From: Bacteriovoracaceae bacterium
Lineage (GTDB): Bacteria > Bdellovibrionota > Bacteriovoracia > Bacteriovoracales > Bacteriovoracaceae
Assembly: GCA_018649885.1 (NCBI GenBank)
Contig: JABIHA010000108.1
Span: 1-64,000, forward strand
Direction: 5' to 3'
DNA: 64,000 nucleotides
Below, one piece after another: positions 16,966-24,899 of this stretch; within the stretch, counting starts at the first letter, position 1, and every line of letters starts with the position of its first letter. The translations under genes were made by a program, and so were the position numbers. The notes beneath the pieces are model-generated. The model was given only the letters and a program-made list of their open reading frames with translations, had not been told where the DNA came from and made no database searches.

Positions 16966-17219
16966 TAATCCCCCATTTTTATTGTCACTGTATTTTAATG
17001 AAAAAGAGTGAAAAATAAAACGTTATTCGATTGCTCCCTAATGTAGCGTTCCTGGTCAAGTAATTAATATCAGGAATGCGGCGAAAATCAGTGAAAAAAT
17101 TTCATGTCAACTAAGTATACAGCTGAGAAAAATTATCAATTGCCCTGCCATCAAAGGCCAATAGCCAATAGAATAACTTGGTTAAAGAAACTAAAGTGTG
17201 TGAACCGGGGACTGGATTT

Positions 17220-18770
17220 ATGGACAACAAATTACTGATACTTTTGATAATTGCGGTCATCGTTAGTGGGTGCTCTAAAATTGATGAATTTGGTGAGCAA
17301 AGTAAAGCAATCGGTGAAACCGCAACTGAAACTAAAGGATATGCAAAGGAATCCGTAGAAAATACGGGAATGGTACTTGAAACAAGTGCTGCCATGTATG
17401 CTGATGTGAGAAAGTCCTCCGTAGAAGTCAGAAATAATGCCAAAGATGATCTCATTGATAAACAAGATCCTGTTCATTTAAAAATTAGAAGTGCTGCTAT
17501 CTACTTTAATGCCATGGAATTTCAGTACTACAAGCCTTTTTTAAATGAAGCAAAAATGGGTGATGATGAAGCCAGGTTTGATAAAATGAAAAAAGAGGCG
17601 ATGGACGATCTTTTTAGAATTGTCTCATCTCAATCTAAATATATTAAAATGGAAGATGAGTATGAATTTGATGTAAGCTCACCAAAAAATGAAGATCAAA
17701 ATATTTTTGCTCTAGCAGTTACACTTCATAAATTAAATAGTAATCAACAAACATATGCTGAAAAAACAGGCCAGCCAACAGTAACGGTACTTTCACTACT
17801 AAAAGAAGGACTAGAGCTGGACTATAAGAAAAGACTAGGCCTTATTGATAAGAGCCAGATCCCGGCTTATGCAGATACTGTATCTAATTATAGAAAATAT
17901 GCCATTTATCTACTAAGGGCGAGACACAATTTTCTAGCGGCCATGGCACTTGCAAGAATATCTTATGTAAAAGTTGGGAGTGGACTTCAACAACTATTCA
18001 CAAAACTTGGCATGCTTACTCGCGACTGGCCTGCAAGGACAGAAGCTCTTAGTGAAATTGAAATGTATGAGATTACTAAGTGGCTAGAAGAAGCCGAGAC
18101 TACAAAACAATTTCTTGAAAGTATCAATGTCCCAACTGAGCTTTGTACAAATCTTGGTAGGATTTATGATCACCTTTTAATAGTAGATATTAAAAGAGAA
18201 TATGAAATTTATGAGTTCACAAGAAATGAGTTTATCATTAAAAAAGACCAAGCTGAAGAAGAGCTGGCAGTAGTCAAAAAGCATGGACGTTGTACAAATA
18301 AAAATCTTCAAGCGTGGATTGAGCTTAGTAATGATTATCTAGGATCTCCTATCACAACCAAAAAAGAATGTAGAGGCCTTAGAAGTGAAGTTTTAGGACA
18401 GTTAAGGGCCGATGTTAAAAGCTATGATCGCACTATAAAGTCTAATCAAAAAGATTACGATGCGAAATATCATGATGCACTTGAGATGTCTAAGCAAGTA
18501 AGGGCCGATAGACACTTTAAAGAAGCTATCACCATTATGGGTGGCGGTGAAATTGAGGCCATTGAAAGTACTAGAGATGAGTATATTAGCAGGATGGGAA
18601 TGAACATCACCAGTGGACAGTCTATTCTTGATGATTCAACTGACTTATTTCGTAGTCTTGAAGAAAAGGATTTTGTAAAATACTTTCAAGATCCCATTAG
18701 AAGCTATGATATTTTTACTGAAAGACAAGATATCTTAAAACGATTCGAAGAAGCAGCTTATAATTTATAA
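17220..18770 (+). CDS. lipoprotein, largely helical, unknown function
   Basis: 516 residues from ATG 17220. That start puts a lipoprotein signal (MDNKLLILLIIAVIVSGC, lipobox VSGC) at the N terminus; the frame extends 14 codons further upstream but that would bury the signal. After the lipidated Cys comes a long helix-rich body, with a heptad-like stretch about residues 20-75 rich in Glu, Ala, Lys and Thr and further helices throughout; three later Cys are visible. It is expected to be anchored to the inner or outer membrane facing the periplasm. No family recognised. A strong hairpin follows the stop. Confidence 0.72.
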   Translation: MDNKLLILLIIAVIVSGCSKIDEFGEQSKAIGETATETKGYAKESVENTGMVLETSAAMYADVRKSSVEVRNNAKDDLIDKQDPVHLKIRSAAIYFNAMEFQYYKPFLNEAKMGDDEARFDKMKKEAMDDLFRIVSSQSKYIKMEDEYEFDVSSPKNEDQNIFALAVTLHKLNSNQQTYAEKTGQPTVTVLSLLKEGLELDYKKRLGLIDKSQIPAYADTVSNYRKYAIYLLRARHNFLAAMALARISYVKVGSGLQQLFTKLGMLTRDWPARTEALSEIEMYEITKWLEEAETTKQFLESINVPTELCTNLGRIYDHLLIVDIKREYEIYEFTRNEFIIKKDQAEEELAVVKKHGRCTNKNLQAWIELSNDYLGSPITTKKECRGLRSEVLGQLRADVKSYDRTIKSNQKDYDAKYHDALEMSKQVRADRHFKEAITIMGGGEIEAIESTRDEYISRMGMNITSGQSILDDSTDLFRSLEEKDFVKYFQDPIRSYDIFTERQDILKRFEEAAYNL

Positions 18771-18775
18771 CCGTG

Positions 18776-18805
18776 TTTGCTGGTCATGTACTCATGGCCA
18801 GCAAA
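18776..18805 (+). terminator. strong 13-bp hairpin after the 17220 lipoprotein gene
   Basis: TTTGCTGGTCATG (18776-18788) pairs with CATGGCCAGCAAA (18793-18805), one G-U pair, TACT tetraloop, starting six bases after the stop codon. There is no U-tract behind it, so it may be a 3'-end stabilising stem or a weak terminator rather than a canonical one. Confidence 0.5.
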
Positions 18806-18880
18806 ATTAGAATCTCCTGCCCCGTTCAACCTGCCTGCTACAAATGTTAAACTATCAAGGTAATCCGGTTGGAGACACCA

Positions 18881-19666
18881 ATGTCCAATTACCAGTTAAT
18901 TTTATTTCTACTAGTTATCCCATTTTTATCCTCTTGTTTTGATGAATCAGAGGTAGGTGGAGCAAGCTTTGGCACTGTTACAGGGACAATTATTGACGCC
19001 CAAACAGGTGCTGTGGTTGCCACGGCTGATGTCAGTATTGCTGGCTATGCCAAATACAATACCATTCAATCTGGGATTACAGGCAGCTATACAATGAGTG
19101 AAGCCCCTATCGGAAATTGGGTGGTCAACGCTACTAAGTCTGGATATACAGAGGGCTCCGCAAATGCCACTGTCAGGCTCTACACCACTACATCGAATGT
19201 GGATATTCCCATCTTAAAAAGTGAGTATGCTAAAAATAAAGTTGTGATCATCCTTACCTGGGGTTTGAACCCCACTGATCTAGACTCGCATCTCTATGTC
19301 CCTGCAGGTCCAACTGTTGAAATTAATTTTGGCAATTTAGGTAATATTGGTGCTTCGCCTTTTGCTGCTCTCGATTTGGATGATCTTGTCAGCTATGGAC
19401 CAGAAACTACGGCGATCGCTATGAGCTCAGGCGTAGGAAGCTTCTCTGGAACCTACCGCTTCTGGGTCAGAAATTTTAGTAACAATACAAGTCTAACAAC
19501 TTCAGGTGCCAGTGTTAGAGTTTATGTCAATGGTAGTATGGATTATCAATTTGATGTTCCCACAACTGGATCGGGAAGAAATTGGCATGTCTTTGATATG
19601 AATGGATCAAATCTGGCCTTCACCACAGTCAATACTCTTACAGATGCAGCCATAGCTGCTCCTTAA
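18881..19666 (+). CDS. lipoprotein with carboxypeptidase-regulatory-like and YfaP/DUF2135-like domains
   Basis: 261 residues from ATG 18881, chosen because GGAG (18871-18874) precedes it by six bases; the frame extends four codons to a TTG. Lipoprotein signal ends at FLSSC. Residues about 30-110 have the pattern of a carboxypeptidase-regulatory-like Ig-type domain (GTVTGTIIDAQTGAVVATADV ... GYTEGSA). This is followed by a YfaP-type block (VVIILTWGLNPTDLDSHLYVP), a signature of putative metal-binding or adhesive periplasmic domains. It is likely surface- or periplasm-exposed. Convergent with the next gene, with an 11-base gap and no terminator between. Confidence 0.75.
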   Translation: MSNYQLILFLLVIPFLSSCFDESEVGGASFGTVTGTIIDAQTGAVVATADVSIAGYAKYNTIQSGITGSYTMSEAPIGNWVVNATKSGYTEGSANATVRLYTTTSNVDIPILKSEYAKNKVVIILTWGLNPTDLDSHLYVPAGPTVEINFGNLGNIGASPFAALDLDDLVSYGPETTAIAMSSGVGSFSGTYRFWVRNFSNNTSLTTSGASVRVYVNGSMDYQFDVPTTGSGRNWHVFDMNGSNLAFTTVNTLTDAAIAAP

Positions 19667-19677
19667 GCAGATCACCA

Positions 19678-20343
19678 CTATCTTCTTCTTCTCTTTCCAC
19701 CAAACAAGCTAATGGGCCAACTAAATGAAACAGCAATGGCATGAGACTTGAGTTTTTCATGGCTATTGCCCTGATTTCTGCCAGGTAAATCAGCATTGTC
19801 ACCACCTTCTGATCTTTCATCAAATACATGGCGGTAATAATCAAGAGACCAGCTCACCATGCTTTTCTTCTTTTGAAAGGTAAGGCCAATGCGGTAGCTT
19901 TTCCCGCGATATAAGGGGATCTGGTCATCGGGATTAAAGGGTGCAGTGAACTCAAGCTTATTATAAGGGTAGTATCCAAGCCACATTTTTAATTCCATCT
20001 TCTTTTGAGGAACAACAAAAGCAAAGACTCCACCCCACATTTTATTTTTTGCTGAGGCATTCACCCAGTCGTCATCATGCACTAGTGTTGCATCTTGGTT
20101 ATAGATCCACTTTTGGCTCCCAATATGAAAATCGAGCCCTGCAATAAAGAATCTATGCTCGTAAGCAAAGGTAGTGCTGAATGTGTAGGCCACATTTCGG
20201 CCCTTCATCTTGACGCTAAAAAAGGGATGGGAGTACACGGTATCCCACCACCCACCAAAAGCATTGAGAGAAGGTCGCACTAGAAAGGCACCTTGAACAG
20301 GTAAACTAAGTAAGAGAAAAATGGATAAAAAGAAAATTCTCAT
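19678..20343 (-). CDS. beta-barrel-like outer-membrane or periplasmic protein, unknown
   Basis: 221 residues. Signal peptide MRIFFLSIFLLLSLPVQGA, then alternating aromatic/hydrophobic strands (AYTFSTTFAYEHRFFIAGLDFHIG, MWLGYYPYNKLEF, SYRIGLTFQ, VSWSLDYYRHVF, HAIAVSFSWPISLFG) typical of a small outer-membrane beta barrel. It ends in GGKRRRR rather than a terminal aromatic residue, which is unusual for a Bam substrate. It follows the zinc-ribbon membrane protein gene by 14 bases on the same strand, so the two are probably co-transcribed. Confidence 0.65.
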   Translation of the reverse strand: MRIFFLSIFLLLSLPVQGAFLVRPSLNAFGGWWDTVYSHPFFSVKMKGRNVAYTFSTTFAYEHRFFIAGLDFHIGSQKWIYNQDATLVHDDDWVNASAKNKMWGGVFAFVVPQKKMELKMWLGYYPYNKLEFTAPFNPDDQIPLYRGKSYRIGLTFQKKKSMVSWSLDYYRHVFDERSEGGDNADLPGRNQGNSHEKLKSHAIAVSFSWPISLFGGKRRRR

Positions 20344-20357
20344 TATTGATGGTTTTT

Positions 20358-20813
20358 TTAGGCAGGCTCAACTGGATCTTCGACATTTGATGATTGATCT
20401 AAATTTAAATCATCATCACTAATCTCGATAGGATTTATTTTTCCAAGCTTTTCATCCCAGTAAGTGGAAACCAATTTTTTGGCCACTCTAACATCCCTTT
20501 TGTACCAGGTGGCATCAAAACCACAGTCGGGACAAGGAATCTCTTTTCTAAAGAATGATTTATTAAAGAATTCAAAAAATCCCCAAAAAATAAAGAAACT
20601 AAGGGCACCTTTATATCCAATTTTCCAGTAGGTACACATAGTGAAAAGTAGGGTGCACGAAAGAATCTGCAAATAATTTGAGAGCTTAAGCCTCGAATGA
20701 TAGTGCAAAGCTCGTTTAATTCCACAAAGTGGACATAGAAAATCAAGGACAGAATTCTTCGCTCTGAATACTCTTTTCTTTAAATTTGGTAGATGATTGA
20801 AATCTTTGGCCAT
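20358..20813 (-). CDS. membrane protein with split zinc ribbon (CPLCG ... CPDCG)
   Basis: 151 residues. Two zinc-knuckle motifs, C27-P-L-C30-G and C94-P-D-C97-G, flank two hydrophobic helices (about 43-62 and 66-85). If the helices form a hairpin, both knuckles lie on the cytoplasmic side and can make one Cys4 zinc site at the membrane surface. The second knuckle continues as FDATWYKRDVRVAKKLV, and the C-terminal 30 residues are strongly acidic (EISDDDLNLDQ). I do not recognise a named family. First gene of a probable two-gene unit with the beta-barrel-like gene. Confidence 0.65.
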   Translation of the reverse strand: MAKDFNHLPNLKKRVFRAKNSVLDFLCPLCGIKRALHYHSRLKLSNYLQILSCTLLFTMCTYWKIGYKGALSFFIFWGFFEFFNKSFFRKEIPCPDCGFDATWYKRDVRVAKKLVSTYWDEKLGKINPIEISDDDLNLDQSSNVEDPVEPA

Positions 20814-21187
20814 AACCTACAGAACCTCCAGTTGTTATATTACACCTAGCAGCCGCAATATTCATCTCGGAAAGAGGTGCCTTTAGCACGGAGATAGAGG
20901 GATGGAAATACCCGACTACAGGACTCAAACTCTTAAAGGAAAGGCTGGGTGGGGCCTCCGCAGACCCCACTGATTGATAAGACTAATCCATTAGGTGGGT
21001 AAGTTGTTGACGGGAATCTTTCCATGATGTGTCTGCCTCTTAACTAACGTCCATCTATCATATGCGGGCAAGTCATATGAACATGCTTTACTAGTCGCAA
21101 GTAGCGTACCAAAATTGAAGGTGGGATATTAAACAGTTAGAATTACTCTATCTTTAATGCACTGACCCCAGGGACAAATAGACCCCC
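20814..21187. other. intergenic region between divergent 20813 and 21188 genes
   Basis: A 374-base divergent gap that must hold promoters for both flanking genes. It contains a 6-bp stem with a 10-base loop (GTGGGG 20949-20954 / CCCCAC 20965-20970) and a duplicated CATATG pair near 21059-21078. No convincing -35/-10 pair was seen. A 75-codon minus-strand frame here (20743-20970) overlaps the start of the zinc-ribbon gene and looks spurious. Confidence 0.4.
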
Positions 21188-23734
21188 ATGAATGACCACG
21201 GAAGGCAAAAATTGACTGTGAAAAGAAGCCCCAAGGAGCGGGGTCAAATCACTATTTTCTTCGCTTTCACTTTTATTGTTCTGCTAACCTGTATGGCCTT
21301 TATTGTAAATGTAGGCCTTTTCGTAAAGGCCAAAATTAATTTACAAAATGCTGTAGACGCCGCTGCCTGGTCAGGAGCAGCCGTTCAGTCGAGACAACTT
21401 ACAAAAATTTCCTATCTCAATTGGGAGCTTCGAAATGTCTACAAAGAATGGATGTATAAATATTACGTACTCGGACAATTAAATAACCCCAATATCTGGG
21501 ATAAAATTGGAGCAGGAGGCAATGTTGATTACAGGCTACCCAACTTCAATGCAAGCGACGATGTAGGTGATTATTTCAATATCCCCAGTGTTTGCATTCA
21601 CTTTTCTGGAACCTCAAATATTTGCGCTGTTTATTCAGTCCCCGGTCTTCCCAGATTTCCAGAAATCCAAATGCCAGGTATTGAAGATACTGCCAAGGCC
21701 TTTGTAGACACCCTTGTCAGCAAAAAAGGTCAAGACTGCGCCAAAAGGGCCGGGCTTAACTTTTCAGTAGCAGCCGCCTGGGCCTACGGAGTTGATACTA
21801 GTAACTCTCCTTTTGAAGATATCCCAACCATTGCCACAGATCGGCCTGGAGCTTGGCCCGCCGCTTTTGAGCTAGCAGTGAGAATTAGAAATCTTGAAAA
21901 TGTTGTCAATACAAAGCCACTAACAGAAGGAGTTTGTGCGGGTGATTGCCCACATGATCTCAATGACCTCTATCAAAGTGATACGACCTCACCTCCTATC
22001 AATGAGAGAACTGTAAAAGCATTTCTTGCGGCCAAAAGAAATCTTGGAAATGATAGAGACCTCTATCAAAGCTTCAAAATGTATGAGCTGGCTCCGCAAT
22101 CAATTCCTTTAACAAGCATCACTGCACTCAACAAGGTTTTAATGCCTGGATCAAGTGATAATGGAAATGAAAAGTTCTACCTCGATCTTCACCTCAACCT
22201 CATAAACTATGTCACCTTCTATACAATGTTTGTTCCAAGAGAGGGTGATATGAGTGGTGTTCCCCTTGAGGCCCAATGTGCAGGATCAAAAATGGCATTG
22301 CCCGTTCCGTTGTACCCACAAGGGTTTTACAAAAACCCAGAAGTTCTCACTTACTATGCCGTCAAAGGAACTGCTGAATTTGTAGGACTTTTTAATCCTT
22401 TTACCAATAACGGAATTGTGGAGATGGAAGCCTTTTCCGCTGCCAAACCTTATGGTGGAAGAATTGGACCAATGCTCTTTGGAGCCAATTCTGATAAAAC
22501 TTCACTCAATCCCAGAGATGACCGGGTTTCAGTTCCCTACTTAAGTGGAATTGATATCGGAAATCAAAATGATCCATATAAAGAAGGCTACCCCATACCA
22601 ATGATTCAAGATTTTTGGGTTAAAGAATCACAGGATACTATTGGAGGATGGCCAAATGCTGGTGAGGCCACAAAATTTTCTATCCCAAATCTATTGTACG
22701 ATATTGCTGGAGACATGGCAGTCCACCAAGGGGCGGGCGGCGATACTGTTTTAAAAGTAGTTAATGAAGATATCCCCAGCAAAGGCCCCAGTAGTCTTCA
22801 AGCAGGGCTATATAGTATGGATCAATTTGATGCCCTGAGAGGAGATCTCACGGATAGAAATGCCACCTATAATTTAGTGGCCGAGAATCTCAACCGCATG
22901 AGAAAGCCTACCAAGTATGAAGCCCTCAATTATCTGATCCCAACTGCTCACGACAAATCTCTGTTTAATTCAATAGCCCCGCTTTCGCCATTTGCGGGAA
23001 GTGGTCAACCAGTTGATCCCTATAAATATGAATTGTATGCTCCTCTATACGGACCCGGAACACTATATAATACCCTTGAAGATGTAATGACGATTATGGA
23101 GGAATTTATCAGTATCAGTAATGTTGCCGTTGAAAGTTACACCAATGCCTTGAAGATAACTGCAAAAGCACTCGTCGAAGGTGTCGACTCTAATCCTCTG
23201 TATGAAGATGCTGCCAGAGAGCTCCACAATGACTATGATGATCGCGACCCACTTCACTGCGGGAGTATGGCAGGAAAATTTCAGCACTTTTTTCTAGGCT
23301 CTGGAGTTATAATCGACCCAGCTAAATGTCCTACAAGTACAACTCTCAAAGACTCGGTTCAAAAATATTTCGAGGACAGGGTAGGCAATGGAGATGGCCA
23401 CTTCGCAACGCACTATCAAGGTCATTTCGTCGACCCCGACAGCAATAGTGAGATGATGAGTGCTTATTCACCTGGAGCAAAGCATGGTGGTGACGGGGCG
23501 GGAACCGTCAAACACCCATGGACAGGCAAGAGTAAGTCATACAGAAGGAATTTCTACTCCACAAAATTCATCCCACTCAAATCATTGGTGGCCAATGAAA
23601 ACACTGGCTTCGGTGGAAATTTTGCAGTTTATTCCGAAGGCAATAACTCAGCTCCCATTGAAATTAGAGACAATTATACAAAGCTTCGAAATGCCCTGCA
23701 GAATTCTGGGGAAGTATCTAACATAACCTATTAA
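21188..23734 (+). CDS. large TadG/TadE-like (putative Flp pilus-assembly) protein
   Basis: Up to 848 residues. The N-terminal part has the TadE/TadG-type segment RGQITIFFAFTFIVLLTCMAF followed by VNVGLFVKAKINLQNAVDAAAWSGA, the pattern of pseudopilin-like membrane-anchored Tad proteins. The remaining roughly 780 residues are a periplasmic or extracellular region with several Cys (VCAGDCPHD, AQCAGS, LHCGSM, AKCPTS) and many Gly/Pro/Asn-rich loops. The ATG at 21188 lacks a ribosome site, while TTG at 21212 has GGAAGG six bases upstream and may be the true start. No other tad/flp genes are in the window. It is followed by the Lys/Ala-repeat gene. Confidence 0.72.
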   Translation: MNDHGRQKLTVKRSPKERGQITIFFAFTFIVLLTCMAFIVNVGLFVKAKINLQNAVDAAAWSGAAVQSRQLTKISYLNWELRNVYKEWMYKYYVLGQLNNPNIWDKIGAGGNVDYRLPNFNASDDVGDYFNIPSVCIHFSGTSNICAVYSVPGLPRFPEIQMPGIEDTAKAFVDTLVSKKGQDCAKRAGLNFSVAAAWAYGVDTSNSPFEDIPTIATDRPGAWPAAFELAVRIRNLENVVNTKPLTEGVCAGDCPHDLNDLYQSDTTSPPINERTVKAFLAAKRNLGNDRDLYQSFKMYELAPQSIPLTSITALNKVLMPGSSDNGNEKFYLDLHLNLINYVTFYTMFVPREGDMSGVPLEAQCAGSKMALPVPLYPQGFYKNPEVLTYYAVKGTAEFVGLFNPFTNNGIVEMEAFSAAKPYGGRIGPMLFGANSDKTSLNPRDDRVSVPYLSGIDIGNQNDPYKEGYPIPMIQDFWVKESQDTIGGWPNAGEATKFSIPNLLYDIAGDMAVHQGAGGDTVLKVVNEDIPSKGPSSLQAGLYSMDQFDALRGDLTDRNATYNLVAENLNRMRKPTKYEALNYLIPTAHDKSLFNSIAPLSPFAGSGQPVDPYKYELYAPLYGPGTLYNTLEDVMTIMEEFISISNVAVESYTNALKITAKALVEGVDSNPLYEDAARELHNDYDDRDPLHCGSMAGKFQHFFLGSGVIIDPAKCPTSTTLKDSVQKYFEDRVGNGDGHFATHYQGHFVDPDSNSEMMSAYSPGAKHGGDGAGTVKHPWTGKSKSYRRNFYSTKFIPLKSLVANENTGFGGNFAVYSEGNNSAPIEIRDNYTKLRNALQNSGEVSNITY

Positions 23735-23853
23735 AATTTATCTTGAAGGGCTGAAAGTGGGCTTATATACTACCCCGTGCCCAAACTCCGTATTGGGGGA
23801 TGAGTGCTAACCTCACAAATCACATTGGTATTTTGTAAAAAAGGGAATCAATC

Positions 23854-24639
23854 GTGGCAAAGAAAAAAGCAGCCAAAAAGAAAGTAACAAAAAAGAAAGT
23901 AGCAAAGAAAAAAGTCGCTAAAAAAGTGACTAAGAAAAAAGTCGCTAAAAAAGCCACTAAGAAAAAAGTCGCTAAAAAAGCCACTAAGAAAAAGGTCGCT
24001 AAAAAAGCTGCTAAGAAAAAAGTCGCTAAAAAAGCTGCTAAGAAAAAAGTTGCTAAAAAAGCCACTAAGAAGAAAGTCGCTAAAAAAGCTACTAAGAAAA
24101 AAGTCGCCAAAAAAGCTACTAAGAAAAAGGTCGCTAAAAAAGCTGCCAAGAAAAAAGTCGCTAAAAAAGCTGCCAAGAAAAAAGTCGCTAAAAAAGCTTC
24201 TAAGAAAAAAGAAAGTACAGAAAAGCTAGAAGCCAAATCTTCAAAATTGTCTAAAGAAGAGGCGATAGCTAAATATCAGGCAAAAAAAGCTGCTGAAACG
24301 ACTACCCCAGCTGCTGAAGAAGTTGAACCAATTGAGGCCAAACCAGCTGAAGAGGTTCAAATCGAAACAGAGGAAAAGCCAAGCACAGAAACAACAGCTG
24401 AAGAATCAACTGCGCAAGCTGATGATATGCCACTCCCAGATCGACTCTCTGACGAATATAACACTGATGATGAATCAGAAGTAACGGGAGAGAATAAATT
24501 TGCTTATGGTTGGGGATACGATGATGGATTTGATAGTCCAGAAGACGTCGATAAAAATATTCCGCAAAAAGAACTTGATGAAGATGAGCTCTATGCCAGA
24601 GGCATGGGACCCAAGAATCAGAAAAGTGAAGAAAAATAG
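23854..24639 (+). CDS. histone H1-like Lys/Ala repeat protein with acidic C-terminal half
   Basis: 261 residues, GTG start at 23854 with AAGGGA seven bases upstream. Residues 1-123 are almost purely Lys, Ala, Val and Thr, built of 11 tandem nonapeptides VAKK(A/V)(T/A/S)KKK (21-119), like bacterial histone H1-like/AlgP-type DNA-binding tails. Residues 124-261 are strongly acidic (Glu/Asp/Ala, e.g. EEKPSTETTAEESTAQADD) and end in DEDELYARGMGPKNQKSEEK. The N-terminal part is expected to bind and condense DNA; the acidic half may balance charge or bind partners (inference). The glutaredoxin gene follows by nine bases. Confidence 0.82.
   Translation: MAKKKAAKKKVTKKKVAKKKVAKKVTKKKVAKKATKKKVAKKATKKKVAKKAAKKKVAKKAAKKKVAKKATKKKVAKKATKKKVAKKATKKKVAKKAAKKKVAKKAAKKKVAKKASKKKESTEKLEAKSSKLSKEEAIAKYQAKKAAETTTPAAEEVEPIEAKPAEEVQIETEEKPSTETTAEESTAQADDMPLPDRLSDEYNTDDESEVTGENKFAYGWGYDDGFDSPEDVDKNIPQKELDEDELYARGMGPKNQKSEEK
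23914..24210 (+). repeat. tandem 27-bp repeat, 11 copies, coding
   Basis: Eleven 27-base units (such as gtcgctaaaaaagccactaa plus 7 bases) encode the nonapeptide repeats of the Lys/Ala protein. Units differ mainly at the two residues AT/AA/VT/AS and at synonymous positions (AAA/AAG, GTC/GTT). Such arrays are prone to copy-number change by slippage, so repeat number may vary between strains and assemblies. Confidence 0.92.
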
Positions 24640-24648
24640 CAACCAGTT

Positions 24649-24897
24649 ATGAAAGTTGAACTCTATTATTATGACTATTGCCCATACTGCGTAATGGTGA
24701 TCAATACCGTTCATAAGCTTGGGATTAAAATCGATTATAAAAATACGAGGCAAGATCCAGCAAATGGACAATACCACCAAGAGCAAACAGGGCGATCGAC
24801 AGTGCCCTGTCTATACATCGACGGAAAGCCCCTATTTGAGTCACGAGATATAATTGAGTGGCTCAAATCCAATGCTGATAAGCTAGAAAAAGAGTAA
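24649..24897 (+). CDS. glutaredoxin
   Basis: 82 residues with the dithiol active site C11-P-Y-C14 after the first strand (VELYYYDYCPYC), the cis-Pro motif STVPCLYIDG and the glutathione-binding FESRDIIEWL. This is the classic short glutaredoxin, length normal, acting in the cytoplasm in glutathione-dependent disulfide reduction. An extra Cys follows the cis-Pro (VPCL). The start has no good ribosome site, so translation may be coupled to the upstream gene (nine-base gap). The HD-domain gene follows after two bases. Confidence 0.9.
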   Translation: MKVELYYYDYCPYCVMVINTVHKLGIKIDYKNTRQDPANGQYHQEQTGRSTVPCLYIDGKPLFESRDIIEWLKSNADKLEKE

Positions 24898-24899
24898 CT

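Noticed and set aside
20743..20970. 75-codon minus-strand frame before the zinc-ribbon gene
   Set aside because: Overlaps the true start of that gene in another frame and has no coding character.
23914..24210. Tandem repeats considered as a CRISPR array
   Set aside because: The units are contiguous and coding with no unique spacers; they encode the Lys/Ala nonapeptides.
23820..24236. 138-codon minus-strand frame rich in Phe/Leu/Ala over the Lys/Ala repeat
   Set aside because: It is the antisense of the AAA/AAG and GCT codons of the histone-like repeat; no ribosome site and no sensible protein.
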